From the NCBI GenBank assembly GCA_013399875.1, contig VXAZ01003477.1, forward strand, positions 97,755 to 161,754: DNA of 64,000 nucleotides, written 5' to 3'. Of the stretch, positions 46,625 to 58,825 are shown piece after piece. Each line of letters starts with the position of its first letter. Within the stretch, counting starts at the first letter, position 1. The notes beneath the pieces were generated by a model. It had not been told where the DNA came from, did not search any database, and saw nothing but the letters and a program-made list of their open reading frames with translations. Made by a program: the position numbers and the translations under genes. This DNA is from Gymnorhina tibicen. Lineage: Eukaryota > Chordata > Aves > Passeriformes > Artamidae.

Positions 46625-46878
46625 AAGGATACTGTGTCGGGGGAGGTTTAGGTTGGATATCAGGAAAAGGTTTTTCACCCAGTGGGTGGTTGGGTGCTGG
46701 AACAGGCTGCCCAGGGAAGTGGTGACAGCACCAGACTGACAGAGTTCCAGAATATTGTTTGGACAATATTCTCAGGCACACAGTGTGACTCTTGGGATGT
46801 CCTGTGCAGGACCAGGAACTGGACTTTGATGATCCTGATGGGTGCCTTCCAGCACAGGACATTCTATGATTCTCTGAC
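46625..46878 (+). mobile_element. CR1 LINE 3' fragment
   Basis: About 250 bases of CR1 tail: ggttggatatcaggaaaagg, then ggtgctggaacaggctgccc, ending in ttctatgattctctg. A duplicated-looking gaatattgtttggacaatat stretch is inserted near 46750-46770. No coding capacity. Confidence 0.92.
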
Positions 46879-49800
46879 TTAATTGGAACATGCACTTGGC
46901 AGCAAGTACTTACAGCCTGCCTGCAAGCAGAGATGAGTAATCAGTATTGCGGATCTGGCACGTTCATAACAGTGTATGTTTCATCCAACACACACAACAC
47001 ACACGCACACAATGTTATGTTAACCTAGTTGATAATTAGTCAAAGCTTGTTTATGCCTTATCATATTCATCCTGAAGCAGCTCATTGAATTATCCCACAC
47101 TACAAATATTAACCTATTATTTCTCTAATATCATCCCTTGAAATAACAATAACAAGGTTCTAGTCTTATCATAAATGTTAATTTGCAACTGATGTTTTTG
47201 AGGAACCAGTTTACTGTCTGAAATGTTTTTCTTATAATTGGCTTTATTGCTTTTGCTGTAATGAAACTCCTACAAGTTGATATTTGGATGTGTTCAAATG
47301 AGATTACATATAAATAGCAGTTCAAACAGAACAATGTCAGTTTGGCATTTCTTCTGGAAAAATTAGGTATTTTGATTTGGAGATAATGGCAATTAAATTT
47401 ACGTACTTAATATGTGACAGTTACAGCAAGAAATTTGGATCAGCTCTAAAAATGACAAAGGTATTATTTTTCTCCTCCCCTTCCAGAGAGGAATGGGCAT
47501 TAGGGAACATATATTTCCTTCCAATAATATACATAACTATGACAGTAATGGAAAGGAGGCACTACCATAGTGATAGGTGTGTTTTTGTGAAAAGATGGTT
47601 CTGCAGCGACCTTGCTGTGGACTGCACTCAAAAACTAGTCTCACTTCAGCTGGTAATTTTGTACAACCTTCATCCTATTCCTATTAAAATTTTTGCCATG
47701 GTTTTGACTATATGAATAATCTTTTCACTCTAACAGTGAAATAGGGTGTTTTGAGATGTTCTTAGGAAGAAAAGATCTGCCTCAGTTTGCTGGAACCAAA
47801 TTCATTCAGCTTTTAATTTTAGATAGCTTCTGAGTTCAGTTGTGAAGTGGGGCAGACATCACCAAATTGATTTTAAGTGACTTGAGATGCAGCACGAGCA
47901 GGCCATGAGGTGGGCTTACAGTACTACAGGAGCTTTAATTTGACATGTTCTTTACAGCTCAGCTTTAGTACTGGGATTTGAGCAGTTTATTAATGTAGTG
48001 AAATAGTTTTCTATTCATATAGAAATACTTCTAGTATTTCCCTCTTTAAAATTCTAATGAAAACATGTTAGAATATAGATAATACAGAGGAATAAATCTC
48101 ATTGATGAAATGTGTGAATATGCACTATCCAGCAGCTGACTGGACAAAGAATCATAAAATAATAAGATCCTACTCTTTTAGGAATTATTTAAAGTTTTCC
48201 TTCTAAAGAGGGTGGTTTTTGTTTTGGCTTGGGGTTTTTTTCACATTTATTCAAGGCTGTTTCACTGCTGCCCAGTGCTATTTTCTCTGTAGTTTTTGCC
48301 AAAATATGTATTTCCAGCAACAAAATATCAAGGTCATAGAGTGACATGGGCAGAGAAGGAGAACAAGAGGGAGATGAGATGCTGAAGGAAATAACTGAGA
48401 AATTCCAAAGCAGAGTGTCCCACCTCCCTTTCCTTGATTAGTCCTGGGCTGTGCCAAACATCTGGTGTGTAAACATGACCCAAGGTGGATGTGCAGGCTG
48501 TTCTTCAGGACCATTCCCACCTGTCACTGGGGAATGTATTTCCCAGGGGTTAAGGGTTTTTTTGTTTGATCGTCCCTGTTACAGCCCTCGGTGGAGAGGT
48601 GTGGGAGAGCATTGTGTTTTGTTGTTAACTAGGGAGTAACCTTCACCTCTTGCATCTGCCTCCAGCTCCAAGGTATGTAACCAACAGAAACGTGTACTGG
48701 GTTCACACGGTTCAAATAAACAAGTTTCAGCCCATGCAGGTTGTGTTAGTCAGCTATCTTGAGGGAAGTTATTTACAACTAGTTCTGCCTACCTTTTGAC
48801 CTCACTAGCTTTCTGCCCCCCTTCCCCAAATTCTTGTTTGATTTCCAAGGTATGACTAATGCATTTCTCTAAATGCTTTGGGCTTCACACCCCAGCTCTT
48901 CTACTTCGATGACTTGTTTCGTCATAATCCTGTTTACTAATGTTTCAGTCAACAAGACTTGTTTGCTCCCTGAGGGGAACACAGGAGTAACAACACCTAA
49001 AATTATTCCTAATCAAGTTCCAACTACTACATGATGAGAAAGATGAGAGATTTATTATTGTTAATATAATCTTGTGGGACAACAGATGGTTTGGTAACAG
49101 GCATCAAGATAAGTGCTCAGGTACATAAGAGAGAAGGAGATTAAAGAATGGTGATATTAAGGTTTAAAATGGAAGACTGTACCCTTCTGCCAGTGAGTGT
49201 AAAACAGTTGCAGACATTTTCTGTTGTTTCATTTAGACTTATCTAGGCTAGCATATATCCAGAGATTTACCAGTGTTACAGCTTCATTAAAAGTTTTATA
49301 ATGTAGGAAAAATACAGTTACTTAATCAGTTCTAGCCCTGGTTTAAATACCATTGATTTCTGTCTGATAAACTGGTGGCAGGCAGTGCAGGAAAGGAACC
49401 CCAAGGAGAAACAGTAGAGAAGCTGCAAACACTGGAAAATGACCATCTATGTGTCTCCATCCATGTCCAACAGAAAGGGGAGGTTGGGGTCTGGCAGGGA
49501 CTAGTAGCTGGTAGGAGATCTTTGGGGAAGTGCAAAGGAGCCCTGGAACTCCCTTTAATCCTTGGTGAGGTTCCTGTGGGTATGGGGTGATGGGTATGAC
49601 TGTGAGTGTGGTCTAAGCAGGAATTCAGGATCAGGGACTGGAGACGTCACTGGGACTTTATGTTCAGAATCTACGTCTACTCTCTTCTACTTGGCTGAGG
49701 TGAGAATCTTTCTCCATCCAGCATGTGCATGACTGTTTATATTCTTTCTGCCCTGTGTCACCCCAAAGGACATTGAGATCCTGCTGAGTTGTTCACAGAG

Positions 49801-50138
49801 ACACAATCATTTGCAGGATTGCATGGAGGTCCACAATGTTATGATCAAGACATTGTGCTCACATATGTGGAAAAGTTAATTAATTTCAACACAAGAGAAT
49901 AAGGTGTTGAAGTCACCTATTCATCTGAAAAAGAAAATGGACATAGCGGATTAAGAGGACTCTTGCGTAGTTTCTCTTTACTATCACAATATAGGGAGAT
50001 GCCATATTCCAGGGAGGACCCTACAGACATGCGGGAGAAAGTGACTTAGTCTGGAACCTCAGCAGGAAGATGGAATAAGACTCACACTGTCCTGTGCAAC
50101 CAGGCTGATGATAAAAATATAGAGAGTTATCTGAGAAG
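46879..50138. other. Intergenic, no gene seen
   Basis: AT-rich except for a short CA repeat. Frames up to 112 codons (47377-47715) show no recognisable domain. Confidence 0.55.
46985..47011. repeat. CA-rich simple repeat
   Basis: Interrupted CA dinucleotides, short. Confidence 0.75.
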
Positions 50139-50143
50139 GATCC
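50139..50143. repeat. Target-site duplication, left copy (GATCC)
   Basis: Matches 50804-50808 exactly on the other side of the LTR. Confidence 0.8.
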
Positions 50144-50803
50144 TGTCTTGGGGTGACTGTGCTGTTGTATCCCCTACCACCGCTCTATGCCCAGACATGA
50201 TTCCTGAGCCTTTCTATGCCTTTAAAACTGGATGCAAGAGACAGAGAAAAAACTGAGCGAACTTTTCAAAACAGTTTGTGCTTCAAGGACACAGAGATTA
50301 GCTACTTCTGTGGCGGGCAGAAGAAGCACTTTTTTTTTTCTTCTGGCTTTTTGGTCAGCTTCTTCGGCTCTGTTTCTTCGGAGAGGGATGGAGAGTTGAG
50401 GTTTTTTCCTCTTGGGACTTCGGGTTTTTTTTCCCTTCTTCTCTTCTGGACTTGTTCAGAACACCAGAACATCAGAACCCCACCGGGGGACCTTCCACCG
50501 GCCTGGAGGGGGGCCCCCCACACCGACCCAGCTCCGAGGAGGAGGAGAGAGACCACACCCACAGAAGGACTCTAAAATCTTTCAGGTTTTCTCTCCAGAG
50601 CGAGAGATTTTATTATTTAGCATTATTAGTATTGTTTTCCTGTGTGTTTGTTAAATAAATAGTTTTATTTTCTCCTTCACTTTCCTCTGAGGAAAATTTG
50701 TTTTTTCCCGAACCCAAGTGGGGGAAGGGGTGGTTTGTAACCTGCCTTGCTTTGAGGAGACGTTCCTTTGGACGTTTCCCTGAATTTGGCCTAAACCGTC
50801 ACA
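50144..50803 (+). mobile_element. Solo LTR (660 bp) with 5-bp target-site duplication
   Basis: The block begins TGTCTTGGGG and ends ACCGTCACA, with GATCC directly on both sides (50139-50143 and 50804-50808). Perfect 5-bp flanking repeats and TG...CA ends mark an integrated LTR. A polyadenylation signal AATAAA is at 50654-50659, followed by a T-rich stretch. No proviral body is attached, so the internal region was lost by recombination between LTRs. Frames of 68-119 codons inside are spurious. Confidence 0.88.
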
Positions 50804-50808
50804 GATCC
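50804..50808. repeat. Target-site duplication, right copy (GATCC)
   Basis: Matches 50139-50143 exactly. Confidence 0.8.
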
Positions 50809-51666
50809 TAAGCCTTTGCTGGAATTCCAGGCACATAATTTGGTTTTGTGCAAGAACTGTCCTCACACAGTTTTCTAAATTCTAACCTGTTTTAAAGACT
50901 ATGGTAATCCAGGTAATGAAGGAAAGGCACACTTTTTCTCTTGTTGAGATCCAAAAATCAAAAAGCAATTATACTGAGAGTGCTTACCATTCCACCTACT
51001 GCAGCTGCTGCTTTATCATTTCTTATTCCAAAATATGAGCAGGTGAATTCCTGTCATTTTTTATATTGCAATTGACAAGAACTCATCAGCTAAACTTTTT
51101 AGTTCTTGCTTTGAAGATATCATAGAGCTGATAAGTAAACACTGATAAAATCAAGTGACACTTCCGCTGCTTTCTCCAAAATATACTGAAAGCCAGTGTT
51201 CACAAAACAGGAACTATAATGAAGTTTCGGCCACATCTAACCTAGTTTGAACCTTAGATGCTGATAGCAGTTTTACATCACTTTTTGGAAAAAAGGTATC
51301 TTGCTTGATATTAATTAGGTGAATTCTATATTTGAAAGTCATGCCCCAGATATTTTAAAGCCTGTCTGATGCTTTTGATACTTCTCTGATTTAGATTGAT
51401 ATGAAAGTAGTTGTTTTTGTAGCTTTTTCCTTGTCAGGGAAAATAATTTTGCTGGAACTTCATGTGTTTCAATTGGCATTTAAAATCTAATCTTCTAAAA
51501 ATACTTATTCCATTAAATTGCACGTTTAACAGCAAAGGACATACATATTCTGCTATGTAATGTCCTAAAATAACACTAATGCATGCTGCTTCAGGCCTGT
51601 ATGGTACTTGATAAGGAAGAAATTGTTCAGGGAATTATTTCTCTTCTATTACTGGGCATTTATTTA
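50809..51666. other. Intergenic, no gene seen
   Basis: AT-rich sequence without recognisable content. Confidence 0.55.
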
Positions 51667-51850
51667 AGACAAACAAACAAACAAACCCAAACAAACAAAA
51701 ACAAAACACGAACAAAAAACCGAAACAAAAACCAACCGAACAAAAAATGCCCCAAAACCAAACCTAAAACCAAACCCAAAATAAAACAAAACCAAACTCA
51801 CAAAGAATCCCCAAAACAAACCTCCTTACCCAAACCAAAACCTGAAGAAA
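51667..51850. repeat. A/C-only low-complexity tract, CAAA-derived
   Basis: About 180 bases almost free of G and T on the + strand. It begins as clean acaaacaaacaaac repeats and drifts into mixed CCAAAA/CAAAAC units. It gives a Lys/Thr/Gln/Pro-rich frame of 92 codons with no protein meaning. Confidence 0.9.
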
Positions 51851-52469
51851 AGGAGAGTTAATCCGTCACAGTGACAAGGATAAGATGTACCCAAGCTGGA
51901 TTCAATGTGCTCATCAGTTAGAGTCCTTATCCAGCATATTCTTCCTCCGATTATCACTTATTTGTTTATGGAAAGATGAAGTTTGCCTCCTGCGAACAGT
52001 TCCCAAATTCCATCATCTTTGAGTATGGACAAGTTGGAGTTGAAAAGTGAGTACTTTTTGCTGAACACTTGAGACAATATTCACCAGTGTGTGTGCAAGG
52101 AGTGGGTGAATAGGGACTTCCCTACTGGACTTCCACTCTATCCCTTCAGTATTTTCCAACTACAGTCAAGCTGTGTGAGCAGCTCAGAAAAAAAAGGGTT
52201 ATAAATGACATGATAAAAGGCACTGGTGGAGCACTGTAGTCTGCTCCAGAGCTGCTGGCTGCTAGGAGTCCAGCTTGACCTGCTGAGCATGGGGGGCCGT
52301 TTCAGTCCAGCAGACACAAGCTGGTGAACTGGCAAGAGCAGGGCACACAAGCAGTAAAAGGACTTGTGTTTTCGTTAGGAGTAGATTTCTAGGAAGTCGC
52401 TCAGCTGGTGAGGAGCACTTGCTGGATTTCTTATGAAGGCTGACAAGGTTTTAGAGTGGTGGTGGGGTA
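51851..52469. other. Intergenic, no gene seen
   Basis: Nothing recognisable; possibly more decayed CR1 at the right end. Confidence 0.5.
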
Positions 52470-52803
52470 TTCCAGTACCTAAAGAGGGCTTGCTGGGAGA
52501 AAGCTGGAGAGGGACTTTTTACAAAGGCATGTAGTGATAGGACAAGGGTAATGGTTTTAAACTGAAAGACAGCAGGTTTAGATTAGATATTAGGAAGAAA
52601 TTCTTTATTGTCATTGTGATGAGACGCTGGAACAGGTTGCCCAGAGAAGATGTCGATCCCCCATCCCTGGAAGTGTTCAAGACCAGGCTGGATGAGGCTT
52701 TGAGAAACCTGGGCTAGTAGAAGGTATCCATGCCCAGGGCAGGAGAGTTGGAATTAGATGATCTTTAATGTCCTTTCCTATTAAAGCCATTCTGTGATTC
52801 TGT
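52470..52803 (+). mobile_element. CR1 LINE 3' fragment
   Basis: Typical CR1 wording: tgtagtgataggacaagggt, then ttaggaagaaattctttatt, gctggaacaggttgcccaga and aagaccaggctggatgaggc. It ends attctgtgattctg at about 52803. It is more complete than the copy at 46625-46878. Confidence 0.94.
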
Positions 52804-54594
52804 TGACTCTGATTTACGCGGACACTTGAAAATGTTGCTCTTCAATGAATTTGTGTTACTGAGAAATTCCTGTAGGACAATAACCCCAAGTGAGAGAATG
52901 AGGAGTTGGGGTGTTACTGACTGTTATTAGACTGGGCTGTTCATAGCAAGGATGATCCAAGCCATTGAATACAGCAAAGTTTTTTTGTTCAAAGTAAATC
53001 AAGGACTCACAACACCCTCCTAAACTGAAGCCAGAATTCTTCAGTTAAATTACCTCTCACAGGCTGTTTCAGCTAAATAAGTGCAGTTACTAGCTGTTTC
53101 TTGAATCTTATTTGTAAATAAATCTGTATAAAATTAAAAAGGAAAGATCAAGGCATGTCCCCATAGAATCTATTGATGTTTCTTAGAAATCCTTCTGTTT
53201 GGATATCCTACACTTAAAAGCAAAGTGTTAAAAGGTAGAGTCTTGATACCAAGTGCAGATGGTTATGATACTAAGATATTTCCTTGATTGACTGAACTTG
53301 CTACAAAGGTAATTTATATATTTCTCCTGACTTTTAGTGGGTTGAGTGGTAAGACTCAGGTGCCCATATGATTGTACAAATTTCAGGAAATAACATGGCA
53401 TGATATTTCCTAAGCAATAAATTAAGATCTTTTTCTTAAAGCAGTCACGATGATGTGCAGTGACAATGACGTGCTAGGTACTTTCCAAACACATAGAAGA
53501 GTCTGTAGTGCAATGGAATAACATCTAAGAGGAAGACAAAGTGAAAGAGAAGAGGGAAGTAGTGCAGTAAAAGCTAACTGGTATTGAAAAAAGCAAGATT
53601 CTCCACAAGAAAAAACAAGACTAACAAAAATCCCTGAAGACCTCAGAAGTTTGTTTGGTGTTCAGGGAAATAATAAAGGCTTCTAGAGAAATTAATGTGT
53701 TTTGGCTGGAGAGGAGTTATTAACAAAGGTATATAAATGGCTTTGTGAGAAACTGCCAGTCACTGAGAAATGGCTGATTGTTTAGTAGAGTGTCATGAGA
53801 AACAATGAATGTACAGAGACAAAAAACAGTGAAAACGGAAAAAAAATGCAAACCCAAACAGTCCTGTAATTTCAAGGAGAAACTGGGCAGAGAACAGCAA
53901 GACACACTGCAAAAGTAAATAGCAAATAAAATATAGCATGTAGAGCCTATGTGATAATTTCTTTTGTGCCATGGCACATTTTCATTTTACAGTCCTATCC
54001 CACAAGTAAAGTAATAGTGAGAACACTAGTGCAAGCAATGCACCACTAATATTGCTGCCAAATTCTTCCTCATTCTCAGAGGCAAATCACCTTCAGATAT
54101 GGTACACAGACACGAGAAGGGGTGGGTGGTATCTTGGGAGGACATGGAGAGGCCTTGCAATTGAAAAAGGCAGGAAGTTGTAAAGCCAAATAAACAACTC
54201 TGACTGCATCACTCTTTCTTTTCTAGATGAATCATCTGCATCTTCCTCACCTTTACAAGTGGTTCTGTGCAGACCTTGTCTATAGAGGAAATATGTCCAT
54301 TTCAAACAACCAGGGACAAGGATCTTAATTTGTTCCAAAGGCTGTTAAAAGTACTTTCTGGATGTCTCCAGCCTACTTTTTCCTCCTTCCATTTCTCATC
54401 CTTTCTCACTGCTCTTTGAAATAAGCCTTAGTTATTTAGAATGAAGTGGAGTATTAACCACTTCAGTGTTCAGCTGCTTTGGTCCTATTCCTTGTGGCCT
54501 ATATAGCTGCAGGAGCAAAATTGATTCCTGTCCTATTAGACCTGGCATGTGTTGTCATGACTTCCATGGTAAGTGAGTACCCATCAGTGTGTGC

Positions 54595-54622
54595 AGCAGC
54601 AGCAGTAGCAGCAACAACAACC
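54595..54622. repeat. AGC/AAC trinucleotide repeat
   Basis: cagcagcagcagtagcagca passes directly into caacaacaac. Confidence 0.85.
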
Positions 54623-55316
54623 GCACCACTCGGCGCAGTCTAATCTGTGTGAGAAAGTGTTTTGTGCAGCCTGAAGGGGCTATCACAGAAGAGCTGTCAG
54701 AGTAGTAATCCCTTTCTACATGAAAGGAAATGAAAAAATGTCACAAAAGCAAATTGAAAAGAGAACAGAAAGTGAGGGTTGCATGTACTTGAACATCACA
54801 CAGCAAAGCTCAAAGTTTCAAACAAATATAAGAGCAAGGTTACATTTGTAACCAGGGAAACAAATTTTCAGCGATGAAGGACAGTGTGGGTGTAGGAGAG
54901 GCTTTTGTTGTTCACACATAACAAGAATAAAGGCAACAGTGTAGCAGTCTGCCTTCCTCCTGTAGCTCAAGACAATAGCTCAAGATACAGAAAAGGGTGT
55001 CTGGGTAGGACTAGGCACCATGGGAGAGCAGCAGAGGTGTGAAAGCGGAGATCATGTCAGTGGGTGAGAAAAATACACTGGCAACCCTTTGGTGCCTCAG
55101 TGAGAGTGGGAGAGGAAAGGGGAGTAGGGCCAACTGAGGAATCACTGCATCTTGCCATGGTGGGCTTACTTCTACTTACTTCAAAAGTTCTGCAGAAAGG
55201 GATTCCTGGGTTAGCTGACTACATCTATGACTAGCCTCATGTTTTAATTTTTTTTTTTAATCATAGATTCTGCTAGAAGTAGTAAGATATTACAAATATT
55301 GCTGAAAGGAATGATT

Positions 55317-55331
55317 AAAAAAAAAAAAAAA
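55317..55331. repeat. Poly-A tract
   Basis: An A run of about 15 with no recognisable retroposon upstream. Confidence 0.8.
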
Positions 55332-58283
55332 CCCCAATGAAGCTGGGGGGAGAAGAGAGAGAATGAGGCAAGGAAAAAAAAGGCTAGTTCTAACTAATTG
55401 AATGTTATTAAGATTCTTAAACTTAAGTGAAAATATTTAGTGACCTTTTTGTGCACCCCATTATATTTCTAAGCTATATATCCTAATGGCTGACTCTGTT
55501 GCTTTCTGGACAAGAACAGACTGCCAAACCAGCCATTTATTTACTCTGGTTATTAGGCTACACATCTTTTAAGCTGTGTAAAGAACAGTAGTGTATCACA
55601 ATTGTTTTCCAGAGTAAATGATTTGATGGCAATGTCCTCAAGGCAGGAATTTTATGGCCTGTGCAGTGCTTGCCCAAAGAAGCCTTTGTAGAGCAGCATT
55701 TACTTGTGATGCTATCAAAATGTTTGTAATAATCATACTTTTTAGCTTAGTGAACATTTTTACTTTAAAGAATTAAGTGTCCGAGGTACCTTAAAAATAC
55801 ACCCTACCCTGGGAAGGATTTTTCTTTTCTGTAGTGAATTCAGTGTTAAGGGTTCACAGATTTATGGGTTGCAACTATTTTATCTCCCACAAAATAAATA
55901 AAAACAATAACTGATAACAATTTCTAGATAATGAAAAACAATAACTACTAACCCTACCTCCTTTAATTTTTATGTTGTTGTATTAGGTGGTAATGCTCTA
56001 ACGAACTTTGCTTGACAGGGAGTGACTCTCTGGAGATGCCTGCTGTATAATGTCCTCTTAATTTCAAGATGCTTGTTTATGGACTTGCTTAGTCTATTAA
56101 CATCTGAAAGAAGTGAATTTATATTACTGGGGAGGATCTCTCTTTCTACCAGTGCTTGCTCTTGGCCTTTGGGGTACATGGTGGTGTATTTTGACCAGCA
56201 ACTGCTCAGGTCCATCACCCCCAAAAGCACTGGATCACCTAAAAGGGGCTCTGCCCACTTGTGACCATTTCCCTCTTAGGTGAAGAGATTATTGTTACCA
56301 GCTTTTTGCTGTCATCAGCCAAGGAAAGGATGTTCTCATTGAAGTGACCTCATGAGCTATGAATCATCCACATGAAGAAAAATCAGGTAGATCAACTCAA
56401 ACTATCTAGCTGGATAAACCAATTTTGAATGGACAGGAGAGTGCTCCTGTAATCCATTTTCCAGTGTTGTTTATAGCTGGCAGAGAATGGTAAAAACCAA
56501 CCATCAACCAGAACACCCATTTGCCAGCTAAGTATCTGTCTAAACCCTGAATATTTAAATAATTTGGGTTTTTTGTTTTCCCTGCATGGTCAATGAGTCA
56601 GGAATACCAAGAAAAAGTGTTCTGTATTTGAACTATCCCCATATGATGTTAGTTTTCTGCAGTCTTTCTGACAGTTTATTAATATTTAATTGCATTTGCC
56701 ATATTCAGCCAAGCTGAGAATAAAATCTAAGTTAAAATGCTCAAGTCACAATGGATTTGGTTGCCAAAACAATGCTTAGATAAATTAAATAATGGCTAAT
56801 AATCTGTTCCCTTGAAATTTTAGAAGGATGATGGAAAGAGAAATGTAAGAGTTAAAGTCCACATGGAATCAAACTTATTTTTATCAAGCAACCACTTATT
56901 GAAAGACCATCACACTCAAGGCTGTGTTTTCTGAGTGTAAAGAACAGTAGAAGAAACAAGTTCTGTTTGCACACAACAAGGCCCTTTATATTACCATTGC
57001 TTTTCTTGGCAGTGCTAACAAGCAGATGCATTACCCCATAATCCTGATAATTAATCTATCATCAGAAGGAGCTGGTGTTGCAAGTATGAGTAAAGATGAG
57101 GAAGATAAAGATAGCTCATCTGGAACAGGAAGGGCAATGTGGCTGGTGACTATCATCACTGCACTTCCACTCTACAGGAGAAAAATAGGTGTAAAACACA
57201 AGGACATTTTAAACTGCTGCACAAGATTTTACTGGAACAACAGAAAAACCAATTCATTTATGTTGTTACATTTTCTAGGTTACCAGCTATAGGAAGCACC
57301 CATTTTCTCTGAAATTGTACCTGTGGTGTTAGGTTTAATTTCTGATCAGTAGAGAGAGACAGTAATTGAAGACAAGCCCTCAGATTGTAGTGTCAGTTTG
57401 TGTAGCTTTCCTACTGTGATCCTCACCCTTTTTTTCTTTTGCAGTTCTCTTTCCTACAGAGTAAATAAATAATTGACCACCTGGAGTTTATTTTTCCCTC
57501 CCTGTCCTATGTGTCATATTTAGAAGAAGCTTAAACATCTCAACAACTTTACACTATTTTTTCAACTTAATAAAAGCCATCCACCTGATTTTTTGTTGGG
57601 TTTTTTTCAGAGACTCATATTCTTGAAGTCCTTGAGGATATTCCCTTTTGCCACTTGAGGAAACATGTACACATTTCCAGAAAACACGTAGAATGTTTTT
57701 CAGGTTGTTGATTGGAACTGATTATAACTGCTGGGGGTTTTCTGAAGTATGTAATTGGATTACATTTTATGTTTTGTCCTGCTTTTTTTATACCACCCGT
57801 TACAAACTTTCAGCAAACAATAGAAATATATAATGTAGTTCTTTAGCCAGTTGATCATGACCACATTTGCATAGCATGTACTTTTCATAACTAGTCTTTG
57901 GAAAAGAAAGAACAATAACATGTAATGAAAGGTACTTTTCATAAAGAAACTGAATTAACAAGCATTTCTTTTAGCAGTGGTGCTGTTGTTAAAGGCTGCT
58001 ACCCCTTGCCTTTATTCTCACCCTGTACTTGAATAACTTTAATTCTACCCTTCACTGTCACAGGTGAAATGGGTTTCCAAGCCAAATTTGCCTTTACAAA
58101 TGGGGTTAGCTCAATTTGGTTATATACACTCTCAGTTGTAAAGACACAAACTGGTTGTGAGATCATACAGTGGGCTAGATTAGATTGCTGCGACAAAAGC
58201 TGGAAAAAAGACAGAAAAAAAAGTTTCACAAGCAAATTATCTTCATTGAGCTGTAACAACTAAAGAGCTGAAACACGGATGCT

Positions 58284-58825
58284 GTGGAGGCTGGGCCCTG
58301 GCTGGATACCAGGTGCCCACCAAAGCCTTCTATCACTCCCCTCCTCAGCTGGGCAGGGCAGACACATATATTTATGGGGAGAGACAAGGACAGGGAGAGA
58401 TCACTCAGCAGTTGTCATCATGGGCAAAACAGAGTCAACTTGGGGAAAGTAACTGACTTTAGATAAGAGTAGGATAGTGAGAAGTAAAACCAAATCTTAA
58501 AAACACTTTCCCTGGCAACCTCCCTTCTTCCTGGGATTAACTTTATTCTCAATTCTCTACCTCCTACCCCCAGAGGGACAGGCAGATGGAAATGGGGTTG
58601 CGGTCAGTGCATAACATGTTGTCTCTGCCAGGGGTTCCTGTTTAGAGGGAGGACTCCTTCCCCTGTTCCATCATGGGGTCCCTCCCAAAGGGGACGGTCC
58701 TCCACAAACGTCTCCAAAGTAAACCCCAGAATGGGCTTCAGTTCTTCCAAACTGCTCCAAGGTGAGCTTCCCCTGTGGTGCAGTCCTTCAAGAACAGACT
58801 GCTTCAGCATGGATCCCTTACAGAA
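58284..58825 (-). mobile_element. LTR fragment, family A (copy 4)
   Basis: It aligns with the 38606-39486 copy in the same orientation. Shared pieces are the ggctggataccaggtgccca end, the gggcaaaacag block, a run of gagaagtaaaaccaaatctt, and the gtgcagtccttcaagaacag block. It is truncated on its right side, losing the LTR start, and is more diverged than copy 3. Confidence 0.75.

Larger units (their letters stand above)
52804..58283. other. Intergenic, no gene seen
   Basis: AT-rich. It holds an AGC/AAC simple repeat (54595-54622) and an A run (55317-55331). The 88-codon frame at 57026-57292 has an acidic start (MSKDEEDKDSSSGTGR) but no matching splice signals and no domain. TMC1, the expected next gene by human order, was not detected. 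Confidence 0.55.

Noticed and set aside
50216..50658. Frames of 68-119 codons on both strands
   Set aside because: They lie inside the solo LTR; there is no gene structure.
57026..57292. 88-codon frame with an acidic stretch, considered as a TMC1 N-terminal exon
   Set aside because: It does not match the TMC1 start as I know it, and it lacks a convincing donor after the acidic segment.
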